Positions 17,043 through 27,129 of a stretch of 64,000 nt of DNA are shown piece by piece. The position numbers and the translations under genes were made by a program. The stretch's first letter is position 1. Every line of letters starts with the position of its first letter. Origin of the DNA: Proteobacteria bacterium 005FR1 (GTDB lineage: Bacteria; Pseudomonadota; Gammaproteobacteria; Pseudomonadales; Cellvibrionaceae); assembly GCA_026192395.1 (NCBI GenBank), contig WACF01000001.1, forward strand, positions 1,048,977-1,112,976, read 5' to 3'. The notes beneath the pieces were generated by a model. It did no database searches and had not been told where the DNA came from. It saw only the letters and a program-made list of their open reading frames with translations.

Positions 17043-18113
17043 TCAGGAAAAGAAGCGCGATTTGTGCAGACGCTCCCACCAAGTTAGCAATAAACGATCC
17101 ATTGCTTCCTGAGAGGCAATACCCAGCCTTTCGGGGAGGGATTTCCTGGTGACGTACTCAACTTCGAAAATGTCGGCGTGATCGATCTGTCCGGACAGGT
17201 ATTCATCGCTCGTCTGAATGTCATCGATGAGTTTTTTTTCCAGTGCACGAGTGCCGTACCAGGTCTCACCGGTAGCCACAGCATCCACGTCCAGCGCTTG
17301 CCGCTTGTCGCGAATGAATTGCTTGAAGAGCACGTGAGTTTCTTCCAGGTCTTCGGCGAACTTCTCTCGGTCCTTGTCGGTGTTTTCCCCGAAGACGGTC
17401 AGTGTTCGCTTGTATTCACCGGCGGTCTGCATCTCGTAGTCCACCGGAATGCGCTGCAGCAAACGGTGAAAGTTTGGAAGCTGTCCGATTACGCCGATGG
17501 AACCCAGTACGGCGAAAGGTGCAGCAAGGATTCTGTCGGCCACGCAGGCCATCATGTAGCCGCCGCTGGCAGCCACCTTGTCTACGCAAACGGTGAGCGG
17601 GATCTTCTTGTTGGTAATTCGCACCAACTGGCTGGATGCCAAGCCGTAGCTGTGTACCATTCCACCGCCACTCTCGAGACGAACGACCACCTCATCGTCG
17701 GGCTGGGCGATGCTGAGCACCGCAGTGATTTCCTCCCTGAGATTGGCGGTCGCGCTGGCCTTCATGTCGCCATCGAAGTTAAGCACGAATACTCGCTTGC
17801 GCTCTGGAGTAATCTGCTCCGCGGGGCTTTTCTTCAATACCTTCTTGCGTTGGCTTCTTTCTCGCTTGAGCCTGTCTTTGGCGGCCTTCGCCTCACGCTT
17901 GAGCAAGTGGTGGTCGAACGCCGCTTTGCGCAGCGTTTCGCTCATGTGCTTGTAGCGATCATTCAGCTTTGTGACTTCGATATGCCCGTGGTGCTCTTTC
18001 TTGCCGCCGCCTTTCTGGCTTAGCCCCGAAATCAGACTTATTACAATGACGATGGCTACCAACATGGTGGCGGTTTTGGCCAGGAAAAGGCCGTATTCAA
18101 CTAGGAATTCCAA
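17043..18113 (-). CDS. sohB: SohB-type inner-membrane S49 protease
   Basis: This 356-residue protein has an N-terminal membrane helix (about 12-30), then a long basic and acidic helical region (45-95). A signal-peptide-peptidase-A-like domain follows, with VRLESGGGMVHSYGLA, the Ser nucleophile region KVAASGGYMMACVAD, and a later YKRTLT whose Lys is likely catalytic. E. coli SohB is of similar length. The initiation codon appears to be TTG at 18113, five bases after GGAGG; no better ATG fits the N-terminal helix. The gene stands alone. Confidence 0.87.
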   Translation of the reverse strand: MEFLVEYGLFLAKTATMLVAIVIVISLISGLSQKGGGKKEHHGHIEVTKLNDRYKHMSETLRKAAFDHHLLKREAKAAKDRLKRERSQRKKVLKKSPAEQITPERKRVFVLNFDGDMKASATANLREEITAVLSIAQPDDEVVVRLESGGGMVHSYGLASSQLVRITNKKIPLTVCVDKVAASGGYMMACVADRILAAPFAVLGSIGVIGQLPNFHRLLQRIPVDYEMQTAGEYKRTLTVFGENTDKDREKFAEDLEETHVLFKQFIRDKRQALDVDAVATGETWYGTRALEKKLIDDIQTSDEYLSGQIDHADIFEVEYVTRKSLPERLGIASQEAMDRLLLTWWERLHKSRFFS

Positions 18114-18252
18114 GAATCCCTCCCTATCGTTTGGCAGGCGGATGATGACGCGAACTCGCTATGCTATGGAGCAACAGGGCCGCGAAAGCGGACCATTGTA
18201 ATCCATAGAGGTAGGAAAGCCGAACGCCGGGAGAATTCAGTGGCCGAGGGCG

Positions 18253-18906
18253 TTATTGCCAGCCAGTGACTGCGGCTTGCGCGGGGTCGTTGAGGGGACG
18301 GGCGAGAAGGCCAGTGTGGGACAGGAGGACCTCATAAAGTGCATCATCGGCCATGGGCACGAAGGTGGCGCTGCCGTAGACTGCGTCGATGACCGGAGGC
18401 AGGCTCTTACTGCCGTGAAAGAAAGCCCACACGTCCACGCCCATTTGACTCTCGTTCAGTGCATAGACGGTGCGTTGAGCGTTGCGCTCATGTTCCAGGG
18501 AGTAGTAGCGTCCGCTGATCCGGTCGAGCCGAAAGCCGGGCTTGACCCCGAGAGCGGCCAGCGCATTCGGCCATTTGATTACACGGGCATCCAGCTGCCA
18601 TTGATCGCCGGCGAGTTCGTATAGATTCTCCCGACCTTCGCTGTCCACCAGAATGGCCTTGAAGCGCTGCGGTCCCACTTGTTCAAAGCTAATGGTGGCC
18701 ACCGACTTCTCCGTCACGATCTGCTGATAGCTGTACAGATCGAAGGCCGCCAGGGCCAGAACCAGCCCGGAACCGACCAGCACCATGCCCAGCATCCCGC
18801 GCAGCCAGCCCAGCAGCCAACCGCGGCGAATCAGCAGTCTCAGCGAAAGTGCGACAACGGCCAGCCCGACAACGCTTACTGCAATCGCCAACACGCTGTA
18901 GAACAT
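18253..18906 (-). CDS. Two-helix membrane protein of unknown function
   Basis: This 217-residue protein begins with two membrane helices (about 5-25 and 33-52) followed by a soluble domain with VGPQRFKAILVDSEG and ISGRYYSLEHERNAQRTVYAL. I recall similar proteins beside nudC in Pseudomonas and relatives, sometimes misleadingly annotated as cation/multidrug efflux pump. It lacks the features of a transporter. The gene lies 111 bases downstream of nudC on the same strand and may be cotranscribed with it. Confidence 0.65.
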   Translation of the reverse strand: MFYSVLAIAVSVVGLAVVALSLRLLIRRGWLLGWLRGMLGMVLVGSGLVLALAAFDLYSYQQIVTEKSVATISFEQVGPQRFKAILVDSEGRENLYELAGDQWQLDARVIKWPNALAALGVKPGFRLDRISGRYYSLEHERNAQRTVYALNESQMGVDVWAFFHGSKSLPPVIDAVYGSATFVPMADDALYEVLLSHTGLLARPLNDPAQAAVTGWQ

Positions 18907-19017
18907 ACCGGATTGCCCCTTGAATTGTCCGACGCAGGCTCAGGTCCGAGACTGCTGCCATCCCAAATGTTTGCTGCCCGAAACTGCCGGCTTTTTCGAC
19001 CGGTCAGGACCTTGCAT

Positions 19018-19839
19018 TCAACCGCTTCTGCTATCCACGAAGTGTCGGATCAACATGCCGGAAAGCGTACCCGCAGGCGGAACCATCGGCAAGTCCCGGT
19101 AACTCCACCAGCGCGCGTCCTCGATCTCCATATCGTCGATGGCTATCTCACCGGAATCGTACTCGGCGTGGAAGCCGAGCATCAACTGGCCGGGGAAGGG
19201 CCATGGCTGGCTGCCGAAATAGCTCAGGTTCTTTACCCGCAAGGAAACCTCTTCGGCCACTTCCCGGTGCAGTGCGTTTTCCACCGATTCGCCAGGTTCG
19301 ATAAACCCGGCCAACGCGCTATAGAAGTTACTGCGGTACTGGGCGTGTCGCGCCAGCAGGCACTCGTCACCTCGGGTGATCAGCATGATCACACATGGCG
19401 AAATGCGCGGGTAATAGTTAATTGCACACTGTTCACAGACCCTGGCCCGTTCACCGCTATGAGCAACCGTGGGGCTGCCGCACTGCCCGCAGTATTGATG
19501 ACCGCGATCCCAGTTGAACACCTGAAGTGCGCAACTGACTGCCGAAAACTCTGATGCACCCAACGCCGAGCTGGCTATGAGGCTGCGCAGGGACTGCCAG
19601 TGACACCCGGGCGGAGGTGCGGCATCTGCTGCGACCTTGACGCCGTAGCAGGGGGCTCCCCGATAGAGCCCGAGATAATGCTGCTCCTCCGGCACCAGGT
19701 CGGCGAAGCGCCAGGTGGATTTTTCCAGGGGCTCCCAGGGTATCTGATCGCCGACCAGCAACTGGTCGCCCGCAAGTACGATGTATCTGGCGTCCTCTGC
19801 GCTTTCCGGCGGCTGAAATCCAGGCGTGAAGCTATCCAT
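19018..19839 (-). CDS. nudC: NAD(H) pyrophosphatase / RNA deNADding hydrolase NudC
   Basis: This roughly 273-residue Nudix hydrolase carries a four-Cys zinc site (CGQCGS and CEQC), the Nudix box GFIEPGESVENALHREVAEE, and the NudC-specific downstream motif SQPWPFPGQLM. It cleaves NADH/NAD+ and removes NAD caps from RNA. ATG 19839 (MDSFTPG) is chosen; GTG 19848, two bases after the fimL stop, is an alternative in the same frame. The close spacing to fimL implies coupling, as I recall from Pseudomonas. Confidence 0.9.
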   Translation of the reverse strand: MDSFTPGFQPPESAEDARYIVLAGDQLLVGDQIPWEPLEKSTWRFADLVPEEQHYLGLYRGAPCYGVKVAADAAPPPGCHWQSLRSLIASSALGASEFSAVSCALQVFNWDRGHQYCGQCGSPTVAHSGERARVCEQCAINYYPRISPCVIMLITRGDECLLARHAQYRSNFYSALAGFIEPGESVENALHREVAEEVSLRVKNLSYFGSQPWPFPGQLMLGFHAEYDSGEIAIDDMEIEDARWWSYRDLPMVPPAGTLSGMLIRHFVDSRSG

Positions 19840-19850
19840 CCCGATCACGC

Positions 19851-21617
19851 TCAGCCCGCCACAGGATGGCCGAGGGCCGCGAGGCTTTCTTCGGCAATTT
19901 CGAGAATCGAGTCGCCCGCGGCGCGGTCACTTTTCACCGCGTCCAGATAATACTCAAGTCCGATCACCGCATCGGCGAAAGTCTCGAGCAGATGTTGCAG
20001 GGCCGCCGGTTGATCGTTATGCATCAGGGTTTCCGCCACGAATTGCGCACAGGCGGCGACGACCTTCGAACCTCGAGACAGACTGAGCACGGCCATGCCG
20101 CCGCGCACGCTGTTGAGGGTGGCCGCGACGTTCTTGATATGACCGCGGTCGTAATTGGATTCTGCGAAGGCGTTCAGCGCCCGTTTCACAAGCGCCAGAC
20201 CACTTTCCGCTTCCTGAAGGACGATCATCTCCGCCTCGGCCAACTGACTGGACGCAATGACTTCCTCGCGAGCGATGGAATTGGCTCTGGCAAGTTTCTC
20301 ATCCGAGAGGTTGGACATTTCCAGCCCGGAAATGGTGCTTTCGATGTAAAGAACCACATCCGCCACATCGATCATGCTCTGCGGATCTGCCTCCGTGGGC
20401 GAATCACGCCAGGCCTCCACTTTGCCGATTTCCTGCTTGAGAGCACTGCTCGGAGCAACCAGGCCAACCACATTGAGGATCTCGGCAACCTTGTTGAGCG
20501 TGCAGAGCAGATCGTCGTAATCGCTGATCGCTTCGACGCCGCTCTGCGACGCCCGCTCGAGTACGTCCTTGATCTTGTTCAGCTCCTCCCGCATCACGAC
20601 AGCGACGGAATGGACCGTCGTGGCACTGGGACCAAGCATCACTTCGCGTTGTCGAGTCAGCTCGCGATCAAGATAGTTGAGCGGTGGGCAGCGGAAAGCG
20701 TCGGTGATCTGTTTTACCGCCTCGCTGCTGGAACCGGAGACCGCCACCAGATAAACGCATTCTTTCAGCAGGCCCTGGGGCGGCTCTTTGTCCAGCGCCC
20801 CTTGTCCCTGCATCTGCAGCATCTTCATCTGACGATCCAGAGCGCCGAGCAGCAGCTTACGAGACTGGGTGAGCTCCATGTTCTCGCTCGCCACCGCCTG
20901 TAAAGCCACTGCGGCAACCCGCCACAAGCTACCCATGGGCGAATTGCCGGCTGCCGCACCCAGTCGCTCGAGCGCCCGCTCCATCATTCCGAGGGAGGGC
21001 TTCACGACCCGGCCTTGCAGGACTTTCACCAAGCCCACCTGGTACATGTGCCGCAGCCGGCGCATCAGCGCGGCAAAATTCTCATCAAGTGCGGCGCTGC
21101 CCCGGGGAGGCAATCGCTTGCCGCCGGCCTCATCCATGTTGAAGAAATGGCTTTCCGGCAATGGCTTTTCGCCACGTGCCTGACGAAGTTCGTTGATAAC
21201 CGGGATCAATAGAACAGGCACTGCCCGGCGGGTCTGGATGGTGTATTCGATATAGCGCGGAATGACGAAGAAGGCGTTGGTGAGCACGCTCAGACGCTCG
21301 GACATCCGGTCGTCACCGACCGTGATCTCATTGGCCAGTGCCAGTGCCTCGCGGGCCAGACGTTCCGCTCCGTGCAGCTGAAGCAAGCTCAGGGTCCCGC
21401 GAATCTGCTGCAGCCCTTCGATACAGCCCTGAAGGAGCTCGGCATCGGACATATCGGCCACAAACTGTTCCAGCTTGCCGGCAGATTGCTCGATCGTGGA
21501 TACCAGTTCGCCGTGAACCAGGTTGAGGGAACTGAAGTTGACGGAACTCGGCTGCGCCGATTCCGGCCTGATGCTAACGCTTTGCGTCACTGCCCTGTCC
21601 TTATTTGATTTTGTCAC
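19851..21617 (-). CDS. fimL: FimL-like Hpt-domain scaffold protein
   Basis: This 588-residue mostly helical protein resembles FimL, a degenerate homologue of the N-terminal part of the pili chemosensory kinase ChpA. Helical segments such as QGCIEGLQQIRGTLSLLQLH resemble Hpt domains, but the phospho-accepting His context is not preserved. The C-terminal segment has HIKNVAATLNSVRGGMAVLS. In P. aeruginosa FimL supports cAMP signalling and type IV pilus twitching. No pilus genes occur in this window. The start is an apparent GTG at 21617 with a poor ribosome site, so the N-terminus is uncertain. Confidence 0.75.
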   Translation of the reverse strand: MTKSNKDRAVTQSVSIRPESAQPSSVNFSSLNLVHGELVSTIEQSAGKLEQFVADMSDAELLQGCIEGLQQIRGTLSLLQLHGAERLAREALALANEITVGDDRMSERLSVLTNAFFVIPRYIEYTIQTRRAVPVLLIPVINELRQARGEKPLPESHFFNMDEAGGKRLPPRGSAALDENFAALMRRLRHMYQVGLVKVLQGRVVKPSLGMMERALERLGAAAGNSPMGSLWRVAAVALQAVASENMELTQSRKLLLGALDRQMKMLQMQGQGALDKEPPQGLLKECVYLVAVSGSSSEAVKQITDAFRCPPLNYLDRELTRQREVMLGPSATTVHSVAVVMREELNKIKDVLERASQSGVEAISDYDDLLCTLNKVAEILNVVGLVAPSSALKQEIGKVEAWRDSPTEADPQSMIDVADVVLYIESTISGLEMSNLSDEKLARANSIAREEVIASSQLAEAEMIVLQEAESGLALVKRALNAFAESNYDRGHIKNVAATLNSVRGGMAVLSLSRGSKVVAACAQFVAETLMHNDQPAALQHLLETFADAVIGLEYYLDAVKSDRAAGDSILEIAEESLAALGHPVAG

Positions 21618-21661
21618 TGATGTCGAATACTACCCGGCCAATTGCCCCACTGGCGGCACCC

Positions 21662-21676
21662 TAACTTATCAAGTTA
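21662..21676. promoter_or_regulatory. Short inverted repeat upstream of fimL
   Basis: TAACTT-ATC-AAGTTA is a perfect six-base inverted repeat about 45 bases before the fimL start, within an AT-rich patch. It could be an operator or part of a promoter. Confidence 0.3.
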
Positions 21677-21786
21677 TAGCAGAAAATCATATAGCGGCCG
21701 GGGACTTAGCGCAGCCAGCTCGATTGCCTGAAAAGAGATTTGCAAAGCCAGTCAAATTTTCCGGCTGGAGAAGGACGGGCTGTTCG

Positions 21787-21826
21787 GGCGGGCCCGCCTT
21801 GCGACCGACCGGCGCTCAGCGCCGGT
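21787..21826 (-). terminator. Two GC-rich palindromes at the sthA 3' end
   Basis: ACCGGCGCT-C-AGCGCCGGT (21808-21826) spans the sthA stop codon, and the perfect palindrome GGCGGGCCCGCC (21787-21798) follows. Together they may end or attenuate sthA transcription before fimL. There is no T-run. Confidence 0.45.
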
Positions 21827-23204
21827 TCAATCGGTTGATCCCCTCCAGGGCCGCAATCCGATAGGCTTCGGCCATGGTGGGATAGTTGAAGACGGTATCC
21901 ACGAAGTAATGGACGTTATTGGCCTCGCCCGGCTGGCGCATGATCGCCTGACCGATGTGGATGATCTCCGAGGCCTCAGCGCCAAAGCAGTGAATACCGA
22001 GGATCTGGAAGGTCTCGGTGTGGAAGAGAATCTTGAGCATGCCCACGTCTTCGCCGCTGATCTGAGCGCGGGCGGTATTCTTGAAGTAGGCGCGACCCAC
22101 TTCATACGGAACCCTCGCGGCGGTGAGTTCTCGCTCGGTTTTACCCAGAGAGCTGATCTCCGGCAGGGTGTAGATTCCAGTGGGAGTTTCAGTCACCTGC
22201 CCCCGCGTCTCACCGAGAATGGCAGCGGCTACCGCTCTACCCTGGTTGTAGGAGGCGCTGGCGAGGCTGGGCCAGCCAATCACATCGCCAGCGGCATAGA
22301 TGTTGGCGATGGCAGTCTGGTAGCTTTCGTTCACCTGCAACTGCCCGCGATGATTCGCTTGCAGGCCGACATTTTCGAGCCCGAGGTTTTCCGTATTCCC
22401 TGCCCGGCCGTTACACCACAGCAGGGCGTCGGCCTTGAGTTTCTTACCCGATTGCAGGTGGACTTCGAGCCGGCTGCGATCCTTGCCAATCGAGTCGTAT
22501 TCCTCCCCATGCCGAACCATGACGCTGTTGTCGCGCAGGTGGTAACTCAGCGCATCGGAAATTTCGTCATCGAGAAAAGAGAGCAAGCGGTCGCGGCTGT
22601 TGATCAGATCCACCTTGACGCCCATTCCGGAAAAAATCGACGCGTATTCGCAGCCGATGACACCGGCACCATAAATCAGCAAGGTGCGGGGTGTGTGCTT
22701 CATTTCCAGGATCGTGTCGCTGTCGTAGACCCGCGGATGGGTGAAGTCGAGGTCGTCCGGTCGATAAGGCCGTGAGCCGGTGGCGATAACGATGATTTCG
22801 CTGGTGAAAACCTCTTTCACTCCATCAGGGTATGTCACCTGAACCCGGTGAGCATCGAGCAGGTAACCATGTCCCTTGAGCAGCCGAATGCGATTGCGAC
22901 TGAAGTGTCGCGCGTGCATGTCTACCTGCTTGGGAATCACCGAGGCAGCCGCATCCAAAACCTTGGGGAAACTCACCACCCGGGCATCGCCAATTTCTCG
23001 GAAAAGCGGGTTGGTATTAAAGCGAATCAGCTGCTTCACCGCATGGCGAAGCGATTTGGAAGGAATGGTCCCCTTGTGGGTACAGTTGCCACCCACGGCC
23101 GGCTGGCTCTCCACCATGGCCACGCGCTTGCCGCTTTTGACGCAAGCCATGGCCGCCCCTTCACCGGCGGGACCGGAACCGATTACCAGAACATCGAAGT
23201 CCAT
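21816..23204 (-). CDS. sthA: Soluble pyridine nucleotide transhydrogenase
   Basis: This 462-residue flavoprotein has the FAD motif [15 protein letters not shown] at the N-terminus. The active-site region [17 protein letters not shown] has Thr where lipoamide dehydrogenases have the second redox Cys, which marks SthA. The NAD(P) motif [15 protein letters not shown] and [13 protein letters not shown] are present. It is the normal length for the E. coli enzyme. SthA moves reducing equivalents from NADPH to NAD+ in the cytosol. It lies 42 bases downstream of nqrM on the same strand, linking NADH supply to the NQR cluster. Confidence 0.94.
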   Translation of the reverse strand: MDFDVLVIGSGPAGEGAAMACVKSGKRVAMVESQPAVGGNCTHKGTIPSKSLRHAVKQLIRFNTNPLFREIGDARVVSFPKVLDAAASVIPKQVDMHARHFSRNRIRLLKGHGYLLDAHRVQVTYPDGVKEVFTSEIIVIATGSRPYRPDDLDFTHPRVYDSDTILEMKHTPRTLLIYGAGVIGCEYASIFSGMGVKVDLINSRDRLLSFLDDEISDALSYHLRDNSVMVRHGEEYDSIGKDRSRLEVHLQSGKKLKADALLWCNGRAGNTENLGLENVGLQANHRGQLQVNESYQTAIANIYAAGDVIGWPSLASASYNQGRAVAAAILGETRGQVTETPTGIYTLPEISSLGKTERELTAARVPYEVGRAYFKNTARAQISGEDVGMLKILFHTETFQILGIHCFGAEASEIIHIGQAIMRQPGEANNVHYFVDTVFNYPTMAEAYRIAALEGINRLNRR

Positions 23205-23246
23205 AGGAGTTTTTTGTTGTTGGCTACTAACGGCAGCTGGGGAGAA

Positions 23247-23492
23247 TTAATGTTTCTTTTCCGAAGACGCTTCGTAGGCAAGGTTCCCCAGTTCTTCGTC
23301 ATCTGAGTCCAACTCATTGGTTTTTTCACAACGATTCTTGTCACCACCACAGATGTCGCAGGCGGTATCCATACCCAACGCACTCATGCCCCCGCAAGAG
23401 CCTTTGATCGGCTCGCGTCCCATGATCACGCCAACGGACATGATGGCGACGACCGCCAGCAGAATACAAACGCTGAGAAATACAACCAACAT
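23247..23492 (-). CDS. nqrM: Na+-NQR maturation factor NqrM
   Basis: This 81-residue protein has one N-terminal membrane helix followed by a short Cys-rich domain: GSCGGM, GMDTACDICGGDKNRCE. This pattern is characteristic of NqrM (formerly DUF539), which inserts the iron centre between the NqrD and NqrE subunits. It sits 30 bases downstream of apbE, as in other nqr clusters. The acidic C-terminal tail has no known role. Confidence 0.92.
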   Translation of the reverse strand: MLVVFLSVCILLAVVAIMSVGVIMGREPIKGSCGGMSALGMDTACDICGGDKNRCEKTNELDSDDEELGNLAYEASSEKKH

Positions 23493-23522
23493 AAACCTAA
23501 ACTTCCAAGGATTGTTTGCAGA

Positions 23523-24557
23523 TCAGTCGAGATACCCTGTAAAGGCTTCCGACTGCACAGAGACAAAATTCTCACCCCGCCGCACGATCATGTACAGCGG
23601 AATGTCGTGCTCCTCAGCCAGAGACAGAGCCTCGTCGGCTCCCATGACGGTGAACGCGGTAGCCAGTCCGTCCGCACGCGCCGCCGACTCAGCGATCACG
23701 GTTACCGAGGCAAGGTCTTGCTGTACCGGTCGCCCCAGTCTCGGATCGATGATATGTGAGTAAATTTGACCGTTCTGGCGGAAAAAATTCCGGTAATCGC
23801 CGGAGGTCGCCACCCCCGCGTCCACCACCACGATGGCCTGCTGCACCCCTTTGCGCTCGAAGGCAGGCTTTTCCACGCCGATCCGCCAGGGTTCGCCAGC
23901 GGCGTTACGGCCGCTGACCAGCAGATCCCCGCCGATCTCAACCAGATAATTTTCGAAGCCCATTGCGCTCAACCTCCGACCCACATAGTCGGCTCCAAAG
24001 CCTTTGGCGATTGCCGACAGGTCGATGCTGATGTCGCGGGTCTTCTTGATCGCCGGTGGATCACTGCGCAGCTGCAAATACTGGTAACCGACCTGCTTGC
24101 GCACTTCGCTCAGTGCCTCCTCGCTGGGCACCTGATCGCCGGTGTCCACGGGCCCGAAGCCCCACAGTTCGACCAACGGTCCTACAGAGACATCGAATGC
24201 GCCTCCCGAAAGATCGCTGATGGACTGCGCCTCGGCAATCACTTCCGCCAGCATGGGCGAGACGGGAATCCACTCGCCCACGGGCGCTGTCTTCAGCTGT
24301 GACAGCTCCGACTCCGGCAGGTACGTGGACATACTCTGATTCACTTCCGCCAACCAGCTCGAGATGGATTCCTCGAGCCCTTCCGGCAGACTCTGTTCGG
24401 GCCCCGCCACGACCGTAATGTTGTAGGTAGTGCCCATGGTCTGGCCGGAATAGGTGCGAGCATCGAGGCGGCTCTCCACCTCACAGCCGCCGACAATTAC
24501 CAGCAACCATAAAAACAAAAGCGAGAGCAAACTCCGTTGCCTCGCTTTCGGGTACAT
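23523..24557 (-). CDS. apbE: FAD:protein FMN transferase ApbE
   Basis: This 344-residue lipoprotein (signal from ATG 24557, Cys in VGGCE about residue 25) has the ApbE hallmarks GQTMGTTYNI, SDLSGGAFDVSVGPLVELWGF (abridged here as FDVSVGPL), IDLSAIAKGFGAD and LVEIGGDL. It attaches FMN covalently to threonines of NqrB and NqrC in the periplasm-facing side. GTG 24596, overlapping the nqrF stop, is an alternative in-frame start that would add 13 residues and couple translation; the shorter form gives a more typical signal peptide. Confidence 0.92.
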   Translation of the reverse strand: MYPKARQRSLLSLLFLWLLVIVGGCEVESRLDARTYSGQTMGTTYNITVVAGPEQSLPEGLEESISSWLAEVNQSMSTYLPESELSQLKTAPVGEWIPVSPMLAEVIAEAQSISDLSGGAFDVSVGPLVELWGFGPVDTGDQVPSEEALSEVRKQVGYQYLQLRSDPPAIKKTRDISIDLSAIAKGFGADYVGRRLSAMGFENYLVEIGGDLLVSGRNAAGEPWRIGVEKPAFERKGVQQAIVVVDAGVATSGDYRNFFRQNGQIYSHIIDPRLGRPVQQDLASVTVIAESAARADGLATAFTVMGADEALSLAEEHDIPLYMIVRRGENFVSVQSEAFTGYLD

Positions 24558-24588
24558 TCCTTTGCTGATCAGGTTACTGCCGATCAAC

Positions 24589-25809
24589 TTAGCCACCGAA
24601 GTCGTCGAGAAGAATGTTCTCGTCTTCGACTCCGAGATCCTTGAGCATCTTGATCACGGCTGCGTTCATCATGGGCGGCCCGCACATGTAGTATTCGCAA
24701 TCTTCGGGCGCCGGGTGATCTTTCAGGTACTCTTCGTAAAGTACGTTATGGATGAAGCCGGTCAAGCCAGTCCAGTTGTCCTCGGGTTGCGGGTCGGACA
24801 TGGCCACGTGCCATTTGAAGTTGTCGTGCTCCTCGGCCAGCTTGTCGTATTCGTCCTGGTAGAACAGCTCGCGCAGTGAACGAGCCCCGTACCAGAAACT
24901 GATCTTGCGAGTGGAATGCAGCCGCTTGAGCTGATCGAAAATATGCGAGCGCATCGGCGCCATGCCGGCACCACCGCCGATGAAGACCATCTCCGCGTCG
25001 GTATCCTTGGCGAAGAACTCACCAAAAGGTCCGAATACGGTGATCTTGTCACCCGGCTTCAAATTGAAGACGTAGGAAGACATCAGCCCCGGCTTGATGC
25101 CCTGACTTTTGGGCGGAGGAGTCGCGATCCGGATATTGAATTTAACGATGCCCTTTTCTTCCGGATAGTTGGCCATGGAGTAGGCGCGGATCACCGGCTC
25201 GTCGTTCTTGCACTCGAGGTCAAAGAAGCCGAAACGCTCCCAGTCCGCACGGAATTTTTCCTGTACATCGAAGTTAGAAAACTTCACGTGGAAAGGCGGG
25301 GCCTCCAGCTGGACATAGCCGCCCGCGCGGAAGTCCACGTTTTCACCTTCCGGCAGCTTGAGGGTGAGCTCTTTGATGAAGGTGGCCACGTTCGGGTTGG
25401 AAACCACCTCGCACTCCCACTGCTTCACGCCGAACACTTCTTCCGGAACGCGGATCTTCATATCCTGCTTCACCGGAACCTGGCAGGACAGACGCCAGCC
25501 TTCGCGCTCTTCACGACGGGTGAAGTGAGATGCTTCGGTGGGCAGCATCGCGCCACCGCCCTCTTCCACGATGCACTTGCACTGGGCGCAGGAACCGCCA
25601 CCGCCGCAGGCAGAAGCCAGGAAAAGTTCGTTGCTGGCCAGGGTCTGCAGCAGCTTGTCACCGGCAGGTACGGTGAGTGTTCTTTCGTCGTTCACGACGA
25701 TATTTACACTGCCGCTGCTGACCAACTTGGAACGCGCAAACAGAATGATGACAACGAGCGCCAACACGATCGCTGTGAACATTGCGACGCCAAGGGTAAT
25801 TTCACTCAT
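24589..25809 (-). CDS. nqrF: Na+-NQR subunit F, NADH dehydrogenase flavosubunit
   Basis: This 406-residue protein has an N-terminal membrane anchor (about 5-25) and a plant-type [2Fe-2S] domain with Cys in [16 protein letters not shown] and a fourth Cys in RLSCQVP. The FAD-binding [11 protein letters not shown] and NADH-binding [14 protein letters not shown] follow. It ends in LLDDFGG, as in known NqrF. It takes electrons from NADH into the pump. It is the last structural gene of the nqrABCDEF transcript, with apbE and nqrM following. Confidence 0.95.
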   Translation of the reverse strand: MSEITLGVAMFTAIVLALVVIILFARSKLVSSGSVNIVVNDERTLTVPAGDKLLQTLASNELFLASACGGGGSCAQCKCIVEEGGGAMLPTEASHFTRREEREGWRLSCQVPVKQDMKIRVPEEVFGVKQWECEVVSNPNVATFIKELTLKLPEGENVDFRAGGYVQLEAPPFHVKFSNFDVQEKFRADWERFGFFDLECKNDEPVIRAYSMANYPEEKGIVKFNIRIATPPPKSQGIKPGLMSSYVFNLKPGDKITVFGPFGEFFAKDTDAEMVFIGGGAGMAPMRSHIFDQLKRLHSTRKISFWYGARSLRELFYQDEYDKLAEEHDNFKWHVAMSDPQPEDNWTGLTGFIHNVLYEEYLKDHPAPEDCEYYMCGPPMMNAAVIKMLKDLGVEDENILLDDFGG

Positions 25810-25860
25810 ACTTCGCTACCTGCACAATTCGTTAATCTTGGTCGGTGTATCAGAGCGGGA

Positions 25861-26469
25861 TCAGAGGTCGATGCCGGTGAAGGACATGAAGGCGAGAGAC
25901 ATCAGACCAACGGAAATGAAGGTGATGCCCAGCCCCTGGAGACCTGCCGGAACGTCGCTGTACTTCAGCTTCTCGCGGATACCTGCCAGCGCGATGATTG
26001 CCAGCGCCCAGCCCACACCGGAGCCAAGGCCGAATACCACACTCTCAGGGAAGGTGTAGGTACGCTCAACCATGAACATGGTGCCGCCGAGAATCGCGCA
26101 GTTCACGGTGATCAGAGGCAGGAATACGCCGAGCGCGTTGTAGAGCGCAGGGATGTACTTGTCGAGGAACATCTCCATGATCTGTACCAGTGCGGCGATT
26201 ACCCCGATGTAGGAGATCAGGCCGAGGAAGCTCAGATCCACGTCCGGCAGCCCGGCCCAGGCCAGCGCACCGTCGGCGAGAAGGTACTGATAAATCAGGT
26301 TGTTGACCGGAACCGTCAGGCCCAGCACCACGACGATGGCGATGCCGAGACCGACCGCTGCATCCATCTTCTTGGAAATGGCCAGAAAGGTACACATACC
26401 CAGGAAGAAGGCCAGTGCCATGTTTTCGATGAAGATTGCCTGCACGAACAGGCTAAGCAGTTGTTCCAT
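25861..26469 (-). CDS. nqrE: Na+-NQR subunit E
   Basis: This 202-residue protein with six predicted helices has the NqrE/RnfA pattern: [20 protein letters not shown] and [15 protein letters not shown]. Each contains one of the Cys that, with those of NqrD, bind the intramembrane iron centre. The ATG at 26469 follows GGAGG and lies three bases after the nqrD stop. Length and order fit other gammaproteobacterial nqr operons. Confidence 0.95.
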   Translation of the reverse strand: MEQLLSLFVQAIFIENMALAFFLGMCTFLAISKKMDAAVGLGIAIVVVLGLTVPVNNLIYQYLLADGALAWAGLPDVDLSFLGLISYIGVIAALVQIMEMFLDKYIPALYNALGVFLPLITVNCAILGGTMFMVERTYTFPESVVFGLGSGVGWALAIIALAGIREKLKYSDVPAGLQGLGITFISVGLMSLAFMSFTGIDL

Positions 26470-26472
26470 GGC

Positions 26473-27129
26473 TTATACCTCCACCGGACGGGTATTGGGC
26501 TGAATTCGGTATTCGGGGGTTTCCACCTGTTCCGGCTTCCAGGAACGCAGCGCCCATATAAAGAGGCCGATCAGGAAGAACGCGCTGGGCGCAAGCAGCA
26601 TCAGGCCATTCGGCACATACCAGCCGCCTTCGTTGGTGGTCAGGAATACCGGGAAGCCCAGCAAAGTACCAGAGCCAAACAGCTCGCGAACAGTGCCCAC
26701 GGCAACAAGAACCACGCTGTAGCCGAGACCGTTGCCAACACCGTCGATGAAGCTCGCCACGGGCGGATTCTTCATCGCAAAGGCTTCAGCGCGGCCCATC
26801 ACGATACAGTTGGTCACGATGAGCGCCACGAACACCGACATTTCCTTACTGATCTCGTAAGCCACCGCGCGCAGGATCTGGTCAACCACGATTACCAGTG
26901 AAGCGATGATCGTCATCTGCACAATAATGCGGATGTTGCTCGGGATCTGCTTGCGCACCAGCGAGACGAAAAGGTTGGAAAACGCCGTCACCGACGTGAG
27001 CGCGATACACATCACCAGCGTCGTGTCGAGCTTGGTCGTTACCGCCAGCGCCGAACAGATACCAAGGATCTGCAGGGCGATCGGATTGTTGTCGAAAACC
27101 GGATCAAAGAGGAGTTCTTTCGTCTTCAT
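26473..27129 (-). CDS. nqrD: Na+-NQR subunit D
   Basis: This 218-residue membrane protein is of the NqrD/RnfE family, with [20 protein letters not shown] and [20 protein letters not shown] carrying the iron-ligand Cys. ATG 27129 shares one base with the nqrC stop (TGATG) and follows AGGAG at seven bases; a GTG one codon upstream is less likely. It is an inner-membrane subunit in the electron and Na+ path. Confidence 0.95.
   Translation of the reverse strand: MKTKELLFDPVFDNNPIALQILGICSALAVTTKLDTTLVMCIALTSVTAFSNLFVSLVRKQIPSNIRIIVQMTIIASLVIVVDQILRAVAYEISKEMSVFVALIVTNCIVMGRAEAFAMKNPPVASFIDGVGNGLGYSVVLVAVGTVRELFGSGTLLGFPVFLTTNEGGWYVPNGLMLLAPSAFFLIGLFIWALRSWKPEQVETPEYRIQPNTRPVEV

Noticed and set aside
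24916-26901. 661-codon plus-strand open frame across nqrF-nqrE-nqrD
   Set aside because: It spans three clear minus-strand genes, is rich in His/Arg/Gln and lacks any family features.
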